Shown here piece by piece: positions 39,380-50,400 of a stretch of DNA of 64,000 bases (the first letter of the stretch is position 1; every line of letters starts with the position of its first letter). The stretch is from Daphnia pulex (taxonomy: Eukaryota; Arthropoda; Branchiopoda; Diplostraca; Daphniidae), in NCBI RefSeq assembly GCF_021134715.1, contig NC_060018.1, forward strand, positions 1,488,001 through 1,552,000. The letters run 5' to 3'. The translations under genes were made by a program, and so were the position numbers. The notes beneath the pieces were generated by a model, which worked only from the letters and a program-made list of their open reading frames with translations, was not told the DNA's origin and searched no databases.

Positions 39380-40658
39380 TCACTCTTCATCCTCGTCGCT
39401 TTCAGGCACCACCTAATAAAATGCCGAATCACTAGGTTAGTGGGTGACGTATTAAAATCAATTATCGATTAATCGATTTACCTGTATGATGCCGGCCGAT
39501 GTGGCATAGGCAATCATCGCGATGAAGGAAACTAGCGCAGCAATACTTATGTTCCGCAACTTGTTTGGAAAGTCAGTATCAGAATATGGAGCTTCTTGCT
39601 TAGCAGTTTGCTGTCGCTCTTTCTGTTCTTGCTCTAAAGCAGAAAGACAAAAAAAGAAGATGTATAAAGAATAGTCGCAGGAAACATTGAGAATTTAACT
39701 GTACCCTTGACTTCTTTCGGGAAAAATCGCTGCAATATACGTCCCACGAAGCGAGTGAGATTAGTACATGCTTTTAAGTGGTTTTGCAGAGCAGCACTGG
39801 GCAGGGGAGCTTTCAATAACGGAGCTAAGTGAGCAAATACTACAGCATCCAAAGACGAAGGCGATTGTCCAAAAAAATATTCTTTTTCACCAAGTTTAGT
39901 GGCTAAAAGGCTCAGACATTCTTCAGCTTGTCTATAAACCTGGCAAAAAATAAAGTCCCTGTTATACAAATAATACCAGTTTTAATTACGTCAAGTTTAC
40001 TTACTGCTGTTTCAATGACAGAAAAATCCTCTTCTTCAGGATACAGTGAAACCATTAGTTGTTTAGCATGTTTTTCATATTGACCAGGATAATAGAAATT
40101 TAAAGGGAATGGTAAAAGCTTGGCATAAAGTGGACGACTGAACTCAACAAAATTTTTAGAATCAATCCACCACACAAATTGAAGTGCTGGAGCAAGCTTC
40201 TCATAAATGAGATGAGAGTATGCAAATGCTTCAGCACACTGTTTTGGAGATAGTTCAAAATCTGCAGTATGGTTCTAATTTTGAAAAACAAAAAATCTTT
40301 AATTTATAGATTAACAATTATATAAAAAATAGATTCCTATACATTCTTCCTGAGGTAAGCTGATATTTCACCAAATTTTGTCAGGCACTCATTCTCGTGT
40401 TGAAAAACTGGTAAAGAGCCAGTGGGTGTTCTTAAAGGATTATTGGTCGACTTCGTTACCAGCCGTGTTCCGGAGAATTTGGCATAGGTCTAACAAGAGT
40501 AAAAAAAAAAAAGAATGTGTTATCTAACGTGGATTTTTTGTTAAATTTTACCCTATTATTGTTTGCCTTACCATGACTTCTAAGCAATGAACGTCAATTG
40601 ATGGTAGGCCCCATTCCCCTTTCCAAATATCAAGTTCCATGACTGGATGTGAAGCCAT
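39380..40658 (-). CDS. Metaxin-1-like mitochondrial outer-membrane import protein
   Basis: Six minus-strand exons give 307 residues: 40658-40572, 40489-40343, 40274-40005, 39939-39705, 39633-39482 and 39412-39380. Order: an N-terminal GST/thioredoxin-like metaxin domain (MELDIWKGEWGLPSIDVHCL), then QFVWWIDSKNFVEFSRPLYA with PFPLNFYYPG, then the GST-C-type region (EECLSLLATKLGEKEYFFG and SSLDAVVFAHLAPLL). A single C-terminal membrane helix follows (about 274-296) and an acidic tail, PESDEDEE. The tail and the WWIDSKN segment fit metaxin-1 or -3 better than metaxin-2, which lacks the C-terminal anchor. Family role: part of the outer-membrane sorting and assembly (SAM) machinery for beta-barrel proteins, also tied to mitochondrial transport. 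Start chosen as the ATG before ASHPVMELDIW. A GTG codon precedes it. Confidence 0.9.
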
Positions 40659-40796
40659 CACAAATATAGGAATGAATCCTTTAAATCCACAATTGTAACA
40701 CGGGCTTTTTAAAAAAACAACATAAACAAAGTTACATGCTACAATCTCGGGATCTTGGCAAGTGCAAGCGTCTGCTAAGCTTACTTACTTTATAGA

Positions 40797-40844
40797 TTAA
40801 GGGCCCAAGTATTCCTTTAAGAGTTGCGGCAAATTCTGAGCCAT
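40797..40844 (-). promoter_or_regulatory. Upstream ORF in the metaxin 5' leader
   Basis: Minus-strand ATG at 40844 opens a 15-codon frame (MAQNLPQLLKEYLGP) ended by TAA at 40797. The ATG has A at -3 and G at +4 (ACAAAATGG), a strong context. A good donor (AAA/GTAAGT) follows at 40788, so this is probably 5'-leader exon 1, spliced to an acceptor 84-110 bases downstream. The uORF would lower or tune metaxin translation; that is inference. Confidence 0.4.
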
Positions 40845-42047
40845 TTTGTCCTTCTCGCTAGCGCCTCTGGCGGAAAATATTTGAACGAATGATTATTAAT
40901 TTAATTTTCTTTTTACAATAAACGAAAAATATTATGATTGGTACGGTTATATCTAACCCAAAAATTCAAAATTCAAATATGAAATGTTTAAAACAAAATT
41001 TTATGAAAACGTTACGCTGTATCAAGCGAAAGCGTCAGTGGTTTCGTCCTTGTAGAAAAATCCAATCTCTCGATGCACGCATGAGCTTCCCCTGCAACCC
41101 ATACGCTCAAAAATATATAAAATAACAAGGAAAACCGTTTGATTTTCGAACGAACCCTCTAGTTCCTATCACTCTGAGTAGAAAATGCATTTTATCGGAT
41201 GGTGGGTGGGGGACAGCTTCGTCTAGGATAGAATCCATATCGGAAAATGGGGTCGGAAATGCGGATGCGACATTGCGGCCGGCAGTCCCTCCCATTTTTA
41301 ATCGAAGGGTTTCCCGAATTCACAATCGCGATCTATTCATTCATTTTCACATTTTAAGTTTTAAGTATTACATGGGCGGACCTATATACAGAGTAGCCTA
41401 TTCAAATATGTTGAATAGCAGTTTTGGGGAATTGCCAATTTCCCATGTCTCATTTCATACTTCGTCCTTGTAAAACAAGATTCCCAGTGGTCATTTTACG
41501 TCACGACAACAAAATTCCAATCAGAGTTTTAGTTACACGTCTGCATTTTTTAGTCTTCAAGCATGAACATGAAACATGAATGCATGATATTTTAAACGTT
41601 AATTATTGAACTACATAAGCATAAGCCTTTCCACATGAACTGCCGGCAGCGAGCCTTTGGCTACTGCTTAGCTACATTTTCCGATCCATGTGTTGTTGGT
41701 TGTTGGTTTTTTCCATCCTTGCCCCAACAACCTTCAGAGAAAGTCTTGTCGCGTCTTGACTCTTCGTGCGTTGGCCTTCGCAGAAGACTCGCTGGTAAAA
41801 ATCAACTGTTTGTTTCTTGTGCAACAACACCCATGAAAGACAAAACCTTGGGTTGACGTAGAATGAAGTAATTCCGTGAAAGTTTCACGAAATTTTGTAT
41901 TAGTCATCCGTTCATTCATCACTAGCCATTCATAGAATCTGGATCTCTAAAAAAACACACTTAAAGCTGATCCAACCCTCCTTTCATAATTTTCTGACGT
42001 TTCTCATTAGGATTGACACTCCCAACTTTCTGCAGTGAAACATCAAT
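40845..42047. other. Divergent upstream region between metaxin and the Shisa-like gene
   Basis: About 1.2 kb that should hold both promoters. No TATA box can be tied to a start. A minus-strand frame with ATG at 41295 (62 codons, in AAAATGG context) matches no family I know and is not called. A second possible leader of either gene cannot be excluded. Confidence 0.45.
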
Positions 42048-43686
42048 ATGGCAAATCCTAGATTTGCAACAGTGCTATTTGTCTTTATGGTTTTCTTTGT
42101 GGTTTGTTTACAGAATGGTAAGAAAAACAGTTTTTCCCATCAGTTATGCCTCTACTTATTTCTTACATCTTCTTTTAATTATCGCAATAACAGGTGATGG
42201 ATATAAAATGTGCAAACGAAAAAGTATATTTGGAGTAAAAAGCTACTTCACATGTCCTGAACCCGGGCAAACTCCAGACATGGTACAGTTCTCCACTTAA
42301 ATTCTGATGAACAACAAAACTAATTTTAACACATAGGTATTCTGTTGTGGAGATGATGATGACCTTGGAGGACAGTTCTGCTGCCGAGGTCTTACAATAG
42401 ACAAGTTAGTAACTTTTTTTTACATGCTGTATGTTTACTTAAACTTTTTGTTAGTTTGATAATTGTGTGATGTCTTGATATAGTGAATCCTAATTCATAG
42501 TTTTTGTTTTTTTGTGTTATTAATTTCCATTGTGTGATGGAAATTTAAAAAATTATATTATTGGAATGGAACAAGTGCCCTGAGGAACCCTTTGCGAAGG
42601 TTAGCTTATGTTAAGATTTGGTTTCAAACAGTAGACATCTTTGTCCACTATATCCTTTTTGGGAAATCTATTTGTGGTATTTCTTATTAATTAATTATGC
42701 ATCCCATAATCTGCTTGATGTTCTTCCTCTCCATTAATTTACAACTGTAAAGTACATTTTTAAAATGTAACTGAAATGAGAAAAGTACGTAAAATAGGAT
42801 ACGGTTGTTCTAAAATCTCATATCGGATTGTTTTCCAATTTTTACGCAGAAGAATTAAAGTCGGCTAATAACAGTATTTTTGGCATATTATTTTACATAA
42901 ATATTTTAAAGTTTTACGCGTATCCTATTTGTATTTTACTCGGGAAGTGAAGTGTAATTGATGGAATAAAACAATATTGATCCATTAATTCAATAATTCA
43001 TTTCTTTACAGCATTGGATCTATTATCGCAACCATCGCCGGAGTTCTTGGTTTTTTGATCATCCTCTTTGTAATTTGTTGCTGCGTGTGTCCTTGTTGCC
43101 TTCTTTATAAACGGAGAACCGGCGGAACTGTTTATAGATGTAAAATCAACATTTAATAAGTTTCTCCCTCGGTTACCTTACATTAACTTTTCCTCGTTTT
43201 TATATAGCCACTGCCGTACCTACTTCAACAGGGCCTTCTAATGTTAACGTGACAGTCCTTCCTGCTTCTGGCACAGGAATGCAATCAGGACCCCCACCTG
43301 TAGGGTTTACAGCTCAAGCTGGTGGGAACCAAGGCCCAGGCTATCCTTTGCAGCCAAACTACGCTCCTCAACCCGGTTATCCCACCCAACAGGGCTATCC
43401 TCCACAGCAGGGCTATCCTCCACAACAGGGCTATCCTCCACAACAGGGCTATCCTCCACCTGGTGGCTATCCACCATATCCTCAACCTCTTCCTAACCAA
43501 GCTCATCCTGGTCAGCCTCAACCCTATTCAGGTAATAATTCATTGAAAGGATTATAAAGTATTGATTTGGTACTCACACAAGGAATTGTGCCTTCATTCG
43601 AAATTTTATTTGTAGATCAACCTCCCCCATATCCGGGGTCACAAGAGGCGTACCAGAAGCAATCTCCTTATAACCCTGGATACTAA
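42048..43686 (+). CDS. Shisa-like single-pass membrane protein
   Basis: Six exons give 249 residues: 42048-42117, 42194-42282, 42337-42404, 43012-43139, 43208-43531 and 43616-43686. A signal peptide (residues 1-23) is followed by a Cys-rich ectodomain: MCKRKS, SYFTCPEP, VFCCG and QFCCRGLTID. A membrane helix comes next (about 79-101), then a juxtamembrane cysteine cluster (CCCVCPCCLLYKRR). The cytoplasmic tail is rich in Pro, Gln, Tyr and Gly and ends near PPPYPG. That layout is the Shisa/VOPP1/WBP1-type family; Shisa-5-like is the closest I can name. Shisa proteins retain or traffic receptors such as Frizzled in the secretory pathway. The PPPY-type motif could bind WW-domain ubiquitin ligases. 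Intron 3 (42405-43011, 607 bp) is longer than the rest. The gene is followed by laminin on the same strand. Confidence 0.85.
43390..43461 (+). repeat. 18-bp coding minisatellite in the Shisa-like tail
   Basis: Four units of 18 bp begin at 43390, 43408, 43426 and 43444, each encoding QGYPPQ or a close variant. The units differ by one to three bases, so length polymorphism by slippage is likely. Confidence 0.85.
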
Positions 43687-43951
43687 TAACAGTTTTCATT
43701 TAGCGTTGTTTTGGGGTATTATTATATTTTGTTCTAGTTTGGTTGCGTTGTGACCGCATGATCCAAGGAAACCCGTCTCTCAAAAATGTACATTATTACT
43801 TTTCTTTAAGAATCTCTTTTTGATGTGCGATTTTTTTGACTGCCTTCATAACTTTCATCACTCGACGTTTCTCTGTTCTTTCCTAACTCACGCGTCTAAC
43901 CTACTATTTGGGTTTCCTCGCTTCAATGCCCATGTTATACATGATTTGTTC

Positions 43952-43957
43952 AATAAA
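43952..43957 (+). terminator. Poly(A) signal of the Shisa-like gene
   Basis: AATAAA 266 bases after the stop at 43684-43686. It is the clearest hexamer before the laminin promoter. Confidence 0.5.
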
Positions 43958-44493
43958 TTCGTAACCAGACACTATTTAGTGGGATTTTGTCGAGGTGAAG
44001 AAGACAACCGCGCAGCTATATATTTATAGCCACACATCATCAGCATCTTTTTACAGGTATAGTCAATCACTATTTTATGATAATTAATTTTTTTACATTT
44101 AACATTTTTTCATTAGTTCTTATTGAAAATAGTTTAATGTGGCCAAAGGGGTGTGGCCTTCAGACTAATCACTGTTGTAAGTATACCATATTTAAGCAAA
44201 AATACTTTCCCCTTTAAATCGATGTTTTGCTGTAAGTGTAAATTCTAATTAGAAAGAGGAACTTCAAGATCGAGTACGTAATTTTAATTTCATTAATATT
44301 CAAACTGTTTAGAAAATGTATGAGTGGCAGAAGGAGCCGGATACAAAGAACAGGGGGAGGGTCTCTTGGCTAGCTCGCACGCACAGCATGCGAGCAGAGT
44401 AGCGACTTGTGCCGAAAGCTTTATGGGTAGTCTTAAAAGTAAGCGCTAGTTTGAAAAATCACTCAAACAGAAGGCAGAGGACGCCGAGTCAAG
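43958..44493. other. Shisa-like 3' flank and laminin upstream/5' leader region
   Basis: About 535 bp holding the laminin promoter and 5' leader. The part from 44330 to the ATG is markedly less AT-rich, including a GC-rich stretch near 44370-44400. No TATA box is evident at a usable position. Confidence 0.5.
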
Positions 44494-47400
44494 ATGGGTG
44501 TCCTGAACTGCTCGCCACTTTTGATCGGAGTGATAGTGGTTATATGCACTCGTTTTGTGGGTGCTCAACGTGATCCAATTCCCAAAATTCAAGTCGTCGA
44601 CGGAGGATTATCTCCACCTTATTTTAATCTTGCGGACAATCGTCGCATTTATGCTTCAGGTATGTTATATTGAATTATTTTGTGTACTAGTAATTTCTTA
44701 ATCGGTGCGTTAGTAAAATCGGGAAAAAAATGTTTTAACTATTTCACATTATTTTCGTTCTTGTAGCCACTTGCGGAGAAGATGTTACCGGACCAGAATT
44801 ATATTGCAAACTTGTTGGCAGCAGTACTAGTAACTTGGACCCCGGGGAAGATATCAACATTATCAAAGGACAGGTACAGTTTTTGAATAATTCTCTTACA
44901 AAGTTATTGATCCATTACACCTTTTGACATACAGTAAGTAATATGAATCTATTAAAATTTTGCATTTTAATACCAATAGATCTGCGACACATGTGATCCT
45001 ACAGATCCTAAACGAAGCCATCCGGCATCTAACGCCATTGATGGAACCTCCAACTGGTGGCAGAGCCCACCCATGTCTCGCGGGTTGAAATACGCTACTG
45101 TCAATTTAACCATCGACTTGGGACAGGTATTTACATAACAACCTAGAAGAGTATAGTTTTTGAAAGAAGGAAAAGAAGAGACAAAGAACGGCTCAGTGTT
45201 GCCGTCCTGTTTTGTCTCCGTGAGAAGAAACAAGTACTATAACTTTATGTGGGCTCTGTAGGGGACTGAAAGAAAAAAAAGCATCGGGTTAGCAGCGGTC
45301 AATTTCAGAAATCGGAGAAGGCCTTTTGAACTTGAAAAAGCTAGAGACTAAGGGAGGGAGCAATGAGATAGCAGTCAGTCGGGCTCTAACAGAAATAAAA
45401 TCCGAGGGGAAGATGTGAGGCTGAGGAGGGGGGAGAGCTAGAAAAATATACCAAGACGTGCACATGTGGTTTCCATTTGCGCTCTTGACTGCTAGTATAT
45501 TGCTGTCTACATTCTTCTGCAGTCCATTAGAATGTTCATCTCATTAACAATGATTGTCGAGCTGCGAAAATTTGAAATGGAACGCTTTTTTTAAGTTTTC
45601 TCATGATAGTCCATCAAAAATGTAGAACATGGACCTTCCGGTCCGATAGTCTTTGGGGCCTCTAATCTACGGGTGGACATCGGTTTCAGTGAACACCCAC
45701 TTCCCGCTTGTTTTTATCAGTAACGTCCAGTCACCATATTTACCACCCATACTTTTTTTTATGTGTTTACTAAATATCAAATGCCTTCTTATCATTTGTT
45801 ATTTTGGCTATGGTTCATGGTTTATACCAAAAGGATGGGATTCATGATTCAATTGGGACTGATATTTTTGTCGACTTCCCATACTAGTAGACAAAATTTG
45901 TTTTCTCACAACCGACAGTCAATATTCCACGACATTCTTTTTAAATACTGAAAAGGCGATAGCGAAAAGGAGATTCTCAACTAACTTTCATCCCATCGTC
46001 TAAGCTTCCGACAAGATGGGGTTTGAAGTTAGCATAAACATGGAAGATTATGTAAACACTCGACGGACATCTGTCGAGTGACTGGCCGACTGGACTATTT
46101 CAACACATATTCGAGAATTTGAATCGATGAGTGTCCTCATTTAAAAAATTTAATCTTAACATGCTAGGAATTTCACGTTGCCTACGTTTTCATCAAAATG
46201 GGAAATTCTCCACGCCCTGGTGTTTGGGTGCTAGAACGCTCAACCGATAATGGGTTAACTTATGCCCCGTGGCAGTATTTTGCCGACACTGTAAGGTAAA
46301 GACAACAGCCAAAATTTGATGAAATGAACACGTTTAGAAATATGGAGATTTTCTAATAAATTCACATTCTTTCCAGCGATTGCGTTGACCAATTTGGACC
46401 GGAGACGATTGATCCTATCTCCAGAGACGATTCCGTTACTTGTGAAACGCAGTTTTCAAAAGTCGTCCCATTGGAGGACGGAGAGGTAATTTAATAGCAA
46501 GTTAGATATCCCAACAGACAGCAAAATTGCATAACCGGCTTTTGTTTATAGATTGTTGTCTCGCTCTTGAATAATCGCCCATCTGCAACAAATTTCTATA
46601 ACTCGACCGTTTTGCAAGAATGGACAAAGGCAACAAACATTCGTCTAAGGCTTTTGCGGCCCAAGACTTTGCTTGGACAATGGGTCAGCTTTTCCCGTAA
46701 CGATTTTACCCTCACTCGTCGGGTAAGAGTTTTCTTAATTAAATTCTAGGTTATAATACATTTCAATTTGTTGCATTTAAAAATTTTCTCTATTTAGTTT
46801 TTCTATTCAATCCGTGACATTTCAATCGGAGGGCGTTGCGTTTGCAACGGTCATGCCGAATCTTGTGACATTACCGATCCCGAAGACGCGTACAAATTAC
46901 TTTGTCGCTGTCAACACAACACTTGTGGGCCCCAATGCGAGCGATGCTGTCCAGGATTCGTCCAGAAAGCTTGGAAGCAGTCCAAAGCGTACGATCCTTT
47001 CACCTGCGAACGTAAGACATCCAATACCTCAAATTTTATAATAAGTTTTTCATTACATCTTTTTCTTGATTTTAGCTTGCAATTGCTTTGGCCATACCGA
47101 CGAGTGTCAATACAATCCAGATATCGATCGTCTTGGTCTTTCGTTGGACATCAACGGATTCTACGAAGGTGGAGGTGTTTGCCAAAATTGTCGTCACAAC
47201 ACGCAAGGCATTAACTGTAACGAATGCAAACCAACATTTTATCGACCTTATGATAAATTGCTTAACGCTACCGATGTCTGTCAACGTAAGAAAAAACAAG
47301 CAATGCCATTATGATTTCTACACATAACAAATTTTGTGTGTTTGATTTAGCATGCCAGTGTGACGAATTTTTCTCAACTGGAAACTGTGCGGAAGGCAGT

Positions 47401-50400
47401 GGTCAATGCGAGTGTCGACCGCAGTTCCTCTCGCCGCATTGCGATCAGTGTAGTTTTGGCTACTATGGATACCCGCAGTGCAAACCCTGCGATTGTCATA
47501 TCAACGGTACCAGAGATAATGTTTGCGAAGTCGGTGGAGGCCAGTGCCCCTGCAAATATAACTATGCCGGAAATAATTGCGATCAATGTGCCGAAGGCTA
47601 TTACAACTTCCCCGAATGCTTACGTAATTTAATTTAAAATTATGTCTTATTTGATAAAAATAATAAGCATTTTCTCTGATCTTCACGTACAGCCTGTGAA
47701 TGCGAAGCTCCAGGATCAATCTCCGACGCTTGCGATTTAGAGAACGGTCAGTGTCAATGTGATCACAATTTTGGAGGACGTAGCTGTGAACGTTGCGAAC
47801 ACGGCTTCTTCAATTATCCGACTTGCACTTGTAAGATAAAAGTATATCTTTAAAAAAATAATAATGAGAATATACAAAAATCTGTATTTTTCTGTTAGAC
47901 TGCAACTGTGATCCACGAGGAACAATTAAGGAAGTATGTGACAAAAATAATGGTCAGTGTATTTGCAAGCCGGGATATGGTGGACCCAGGTGTGACCAGT
48001 GCCAACCAAGTTATTGGGGCCATCCTGACTGCAAACCGTGCGGCTGTAGTGACTCCGGAAGTGCGTCTACCATCTGCACACCCAACGGAAAATGTCCATG
48101 CTTGCCCAACTTCTCAGGACGTGCTTGTGACCAGTGCTCACCCGGTTATTTCAAATACCCAGAATGCATCAGTAAGTGTTTTATCAGAACTTAGCCAGCC
48201 AATACGTAAATCGTGACAGATACTTATTGTACGCGGTTTTTCTAATCAGGTTGCAATTGTGATACATCGGGATCACTCGGAGTTTCTTGTGACGACGAAG
48301 GGCGTTGTCAGTGTCGTAGCAACTTTGACGGACATCGATGTGATCACTGTCGTGAAGGATTTTACAACTATCCTGCTTGCGAAGGTAACATGTGTTTAAA
48401 TAAATTATCCCATTATTTGTGGCTGACAGTTTGTTTATATTTTAGATTGTAACTGCGATCCGGCTGGTGTCGTTGAGGCGTTCGCTGGTTGTGGATCAGT
48501 GCCCAAAGGCGAGTTATGCAAATGTAAAGAGCGCGTTCAGGGCCGTATATGCAACCAGTGCAAACCGCTTTATTGGAACATGCAAACTAACAATCCATTT
48601 GGATGTCAAGGTACTGTAATCATTCTTCTTTACATTCCAGAACTTTTTATTGATTCAATCATTTTGGTTTACAGATTGTGATTGCGTTGTAGCTGGAACA
48701 ATCGGTTCGCTGCGGGTGTGCGGATCGGATGATGGGCAGTGTTCTTGTAAATCACGAGTAACCAGTCGTCGTTGTAGCGATTGTGCTGACGGTTTCTTTA
48801 ACTTGCAAGAAGATAATCCGTTTGGTTGCATGGGTGTGTATTAAAATTTATTGATTCATTCGTTAATAACACCCCCGTTAAAACCTTTTAATCAATGAAT
48901 TTTCAGATTGCGGTTGCAATATTGGAGGATCAGTGAGCCCACTGTGTGACAAGACTACAGGACAATGTGTCTGTCGTCAACGTATTCAAGGAAGATCTTG
49001 TGACGAACCTCTTCAATTGCACTACTTCCCCACTTTATATCAATATCAGTACGAAGCTGAAGATGGCTACACGCCCACTCGATCACCTGTTCGATTTGGT
49101 TACGATCATACTCAATTCCCTGGTTTCTCTTGGCGAGGCTATGCTGTCTTTTCCCAAATTCAGGTAATTATATTTAAAGACAATGTTTTGTGTTAAGTGT
49201 GGCCTCAATGTCGTTTTTTCCCTCATACAGAATGAAATCCTCCAAGAATTTATGATTGAAAAGCCATCGCTTTACAGAATGATTCTGCGCTATGTCAACC
49301 CGAACGACGACGCTGTAATGGCAAAAGTCAAGTTATCACCTGAAAACTCTCACGATGCCGAACAAACCTATCTAGTTCGCATGGAACCAAGCCGGGAACC
49401 TAAATTTGTAACTGTGGCTGGACCTTCGGGTAACCTTCCGACTCCATTCATCCTCAATCCGGGAATGTGGACAGCTTCGATTGCTACAAATAAGAGTCTC
49501 CTTCTCGATTACTTCGCTCTTCTCCCTGCTGCTTATTATGAAGGAACAATCCTTCAGGAGCGTGTTCTTAAACCCTGCTTACATACTGATCAGCAGCAAG
49601 GATCGTGCCGACAATTTACTTATGCTAGCCTTGATCCTTTCACCAATGTTCGAGGTGATGCGGCATACACACTTGTCGATGACAATACTGGAGAAGCTAC
49701 TGTCATCTCGGATTCTCGGGTACAGTTTGAATATTAATAAGATTTTGGATAAGCAAATTTTTTAATGATTTCTTTTTATTTCTTAGTTGATTAATGATGC
49801 AGTTGCACTGAGTGACACTCAGCAGGAAATTCACATGGATGTCGGAGTGCCTCGATCAGGAAACTACGTTCTTGTCTTGGCTTACGTCACATCCGGTCAA
49901 GGCAAACGAACATACATCGAAGTAGATGTTAATACAGCCAAGGATCGTCGCCAACAAGGTGTTGCCATCTTATACGATTGCACTCTGCGAACCAGCTGCC
50001 GTCAAGTGGTGACTGATAGCGACGGAAAAGTTGCAGATTTTCAATTGGGAATGGAAGGCAATAATAATGTCGTCATCCGCAGCGCTTCGATTAACGAAGA
50101 AGCTGATGCAGCCATCGATTCAATTATTGCCATACCCTCGTCAGAATGGTCTCTCGATTACGTTCAACCCAAATCAGTTTGTATTCAACGCGACGGAAAG
50201 TGTGTTGCCGGAAACTTCCCAGCTGCTTCCGATTCAACTCGCGTCGAATTTGAAAGTGGCACCATCCAACAGGCCACCAGCGTTCTCCCAGAAGAAATCT
50301 ATGACGAAAATGTTGGTTTGGTTTATCTAGACAAGAAAGAGTCAATGGTAGACGTGACTGGTAAAGTCCCCCATGCTGGTTACTACGTATTCATCGTACA

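Noticed and set aside
41107..41295. 62-codon minus-strand frame with good ATG context between metaxin and Shisa-like genes
   Set aside because: No family match, no downstream exon found, and it lies in shared promoter DNA. Kept only as a note.
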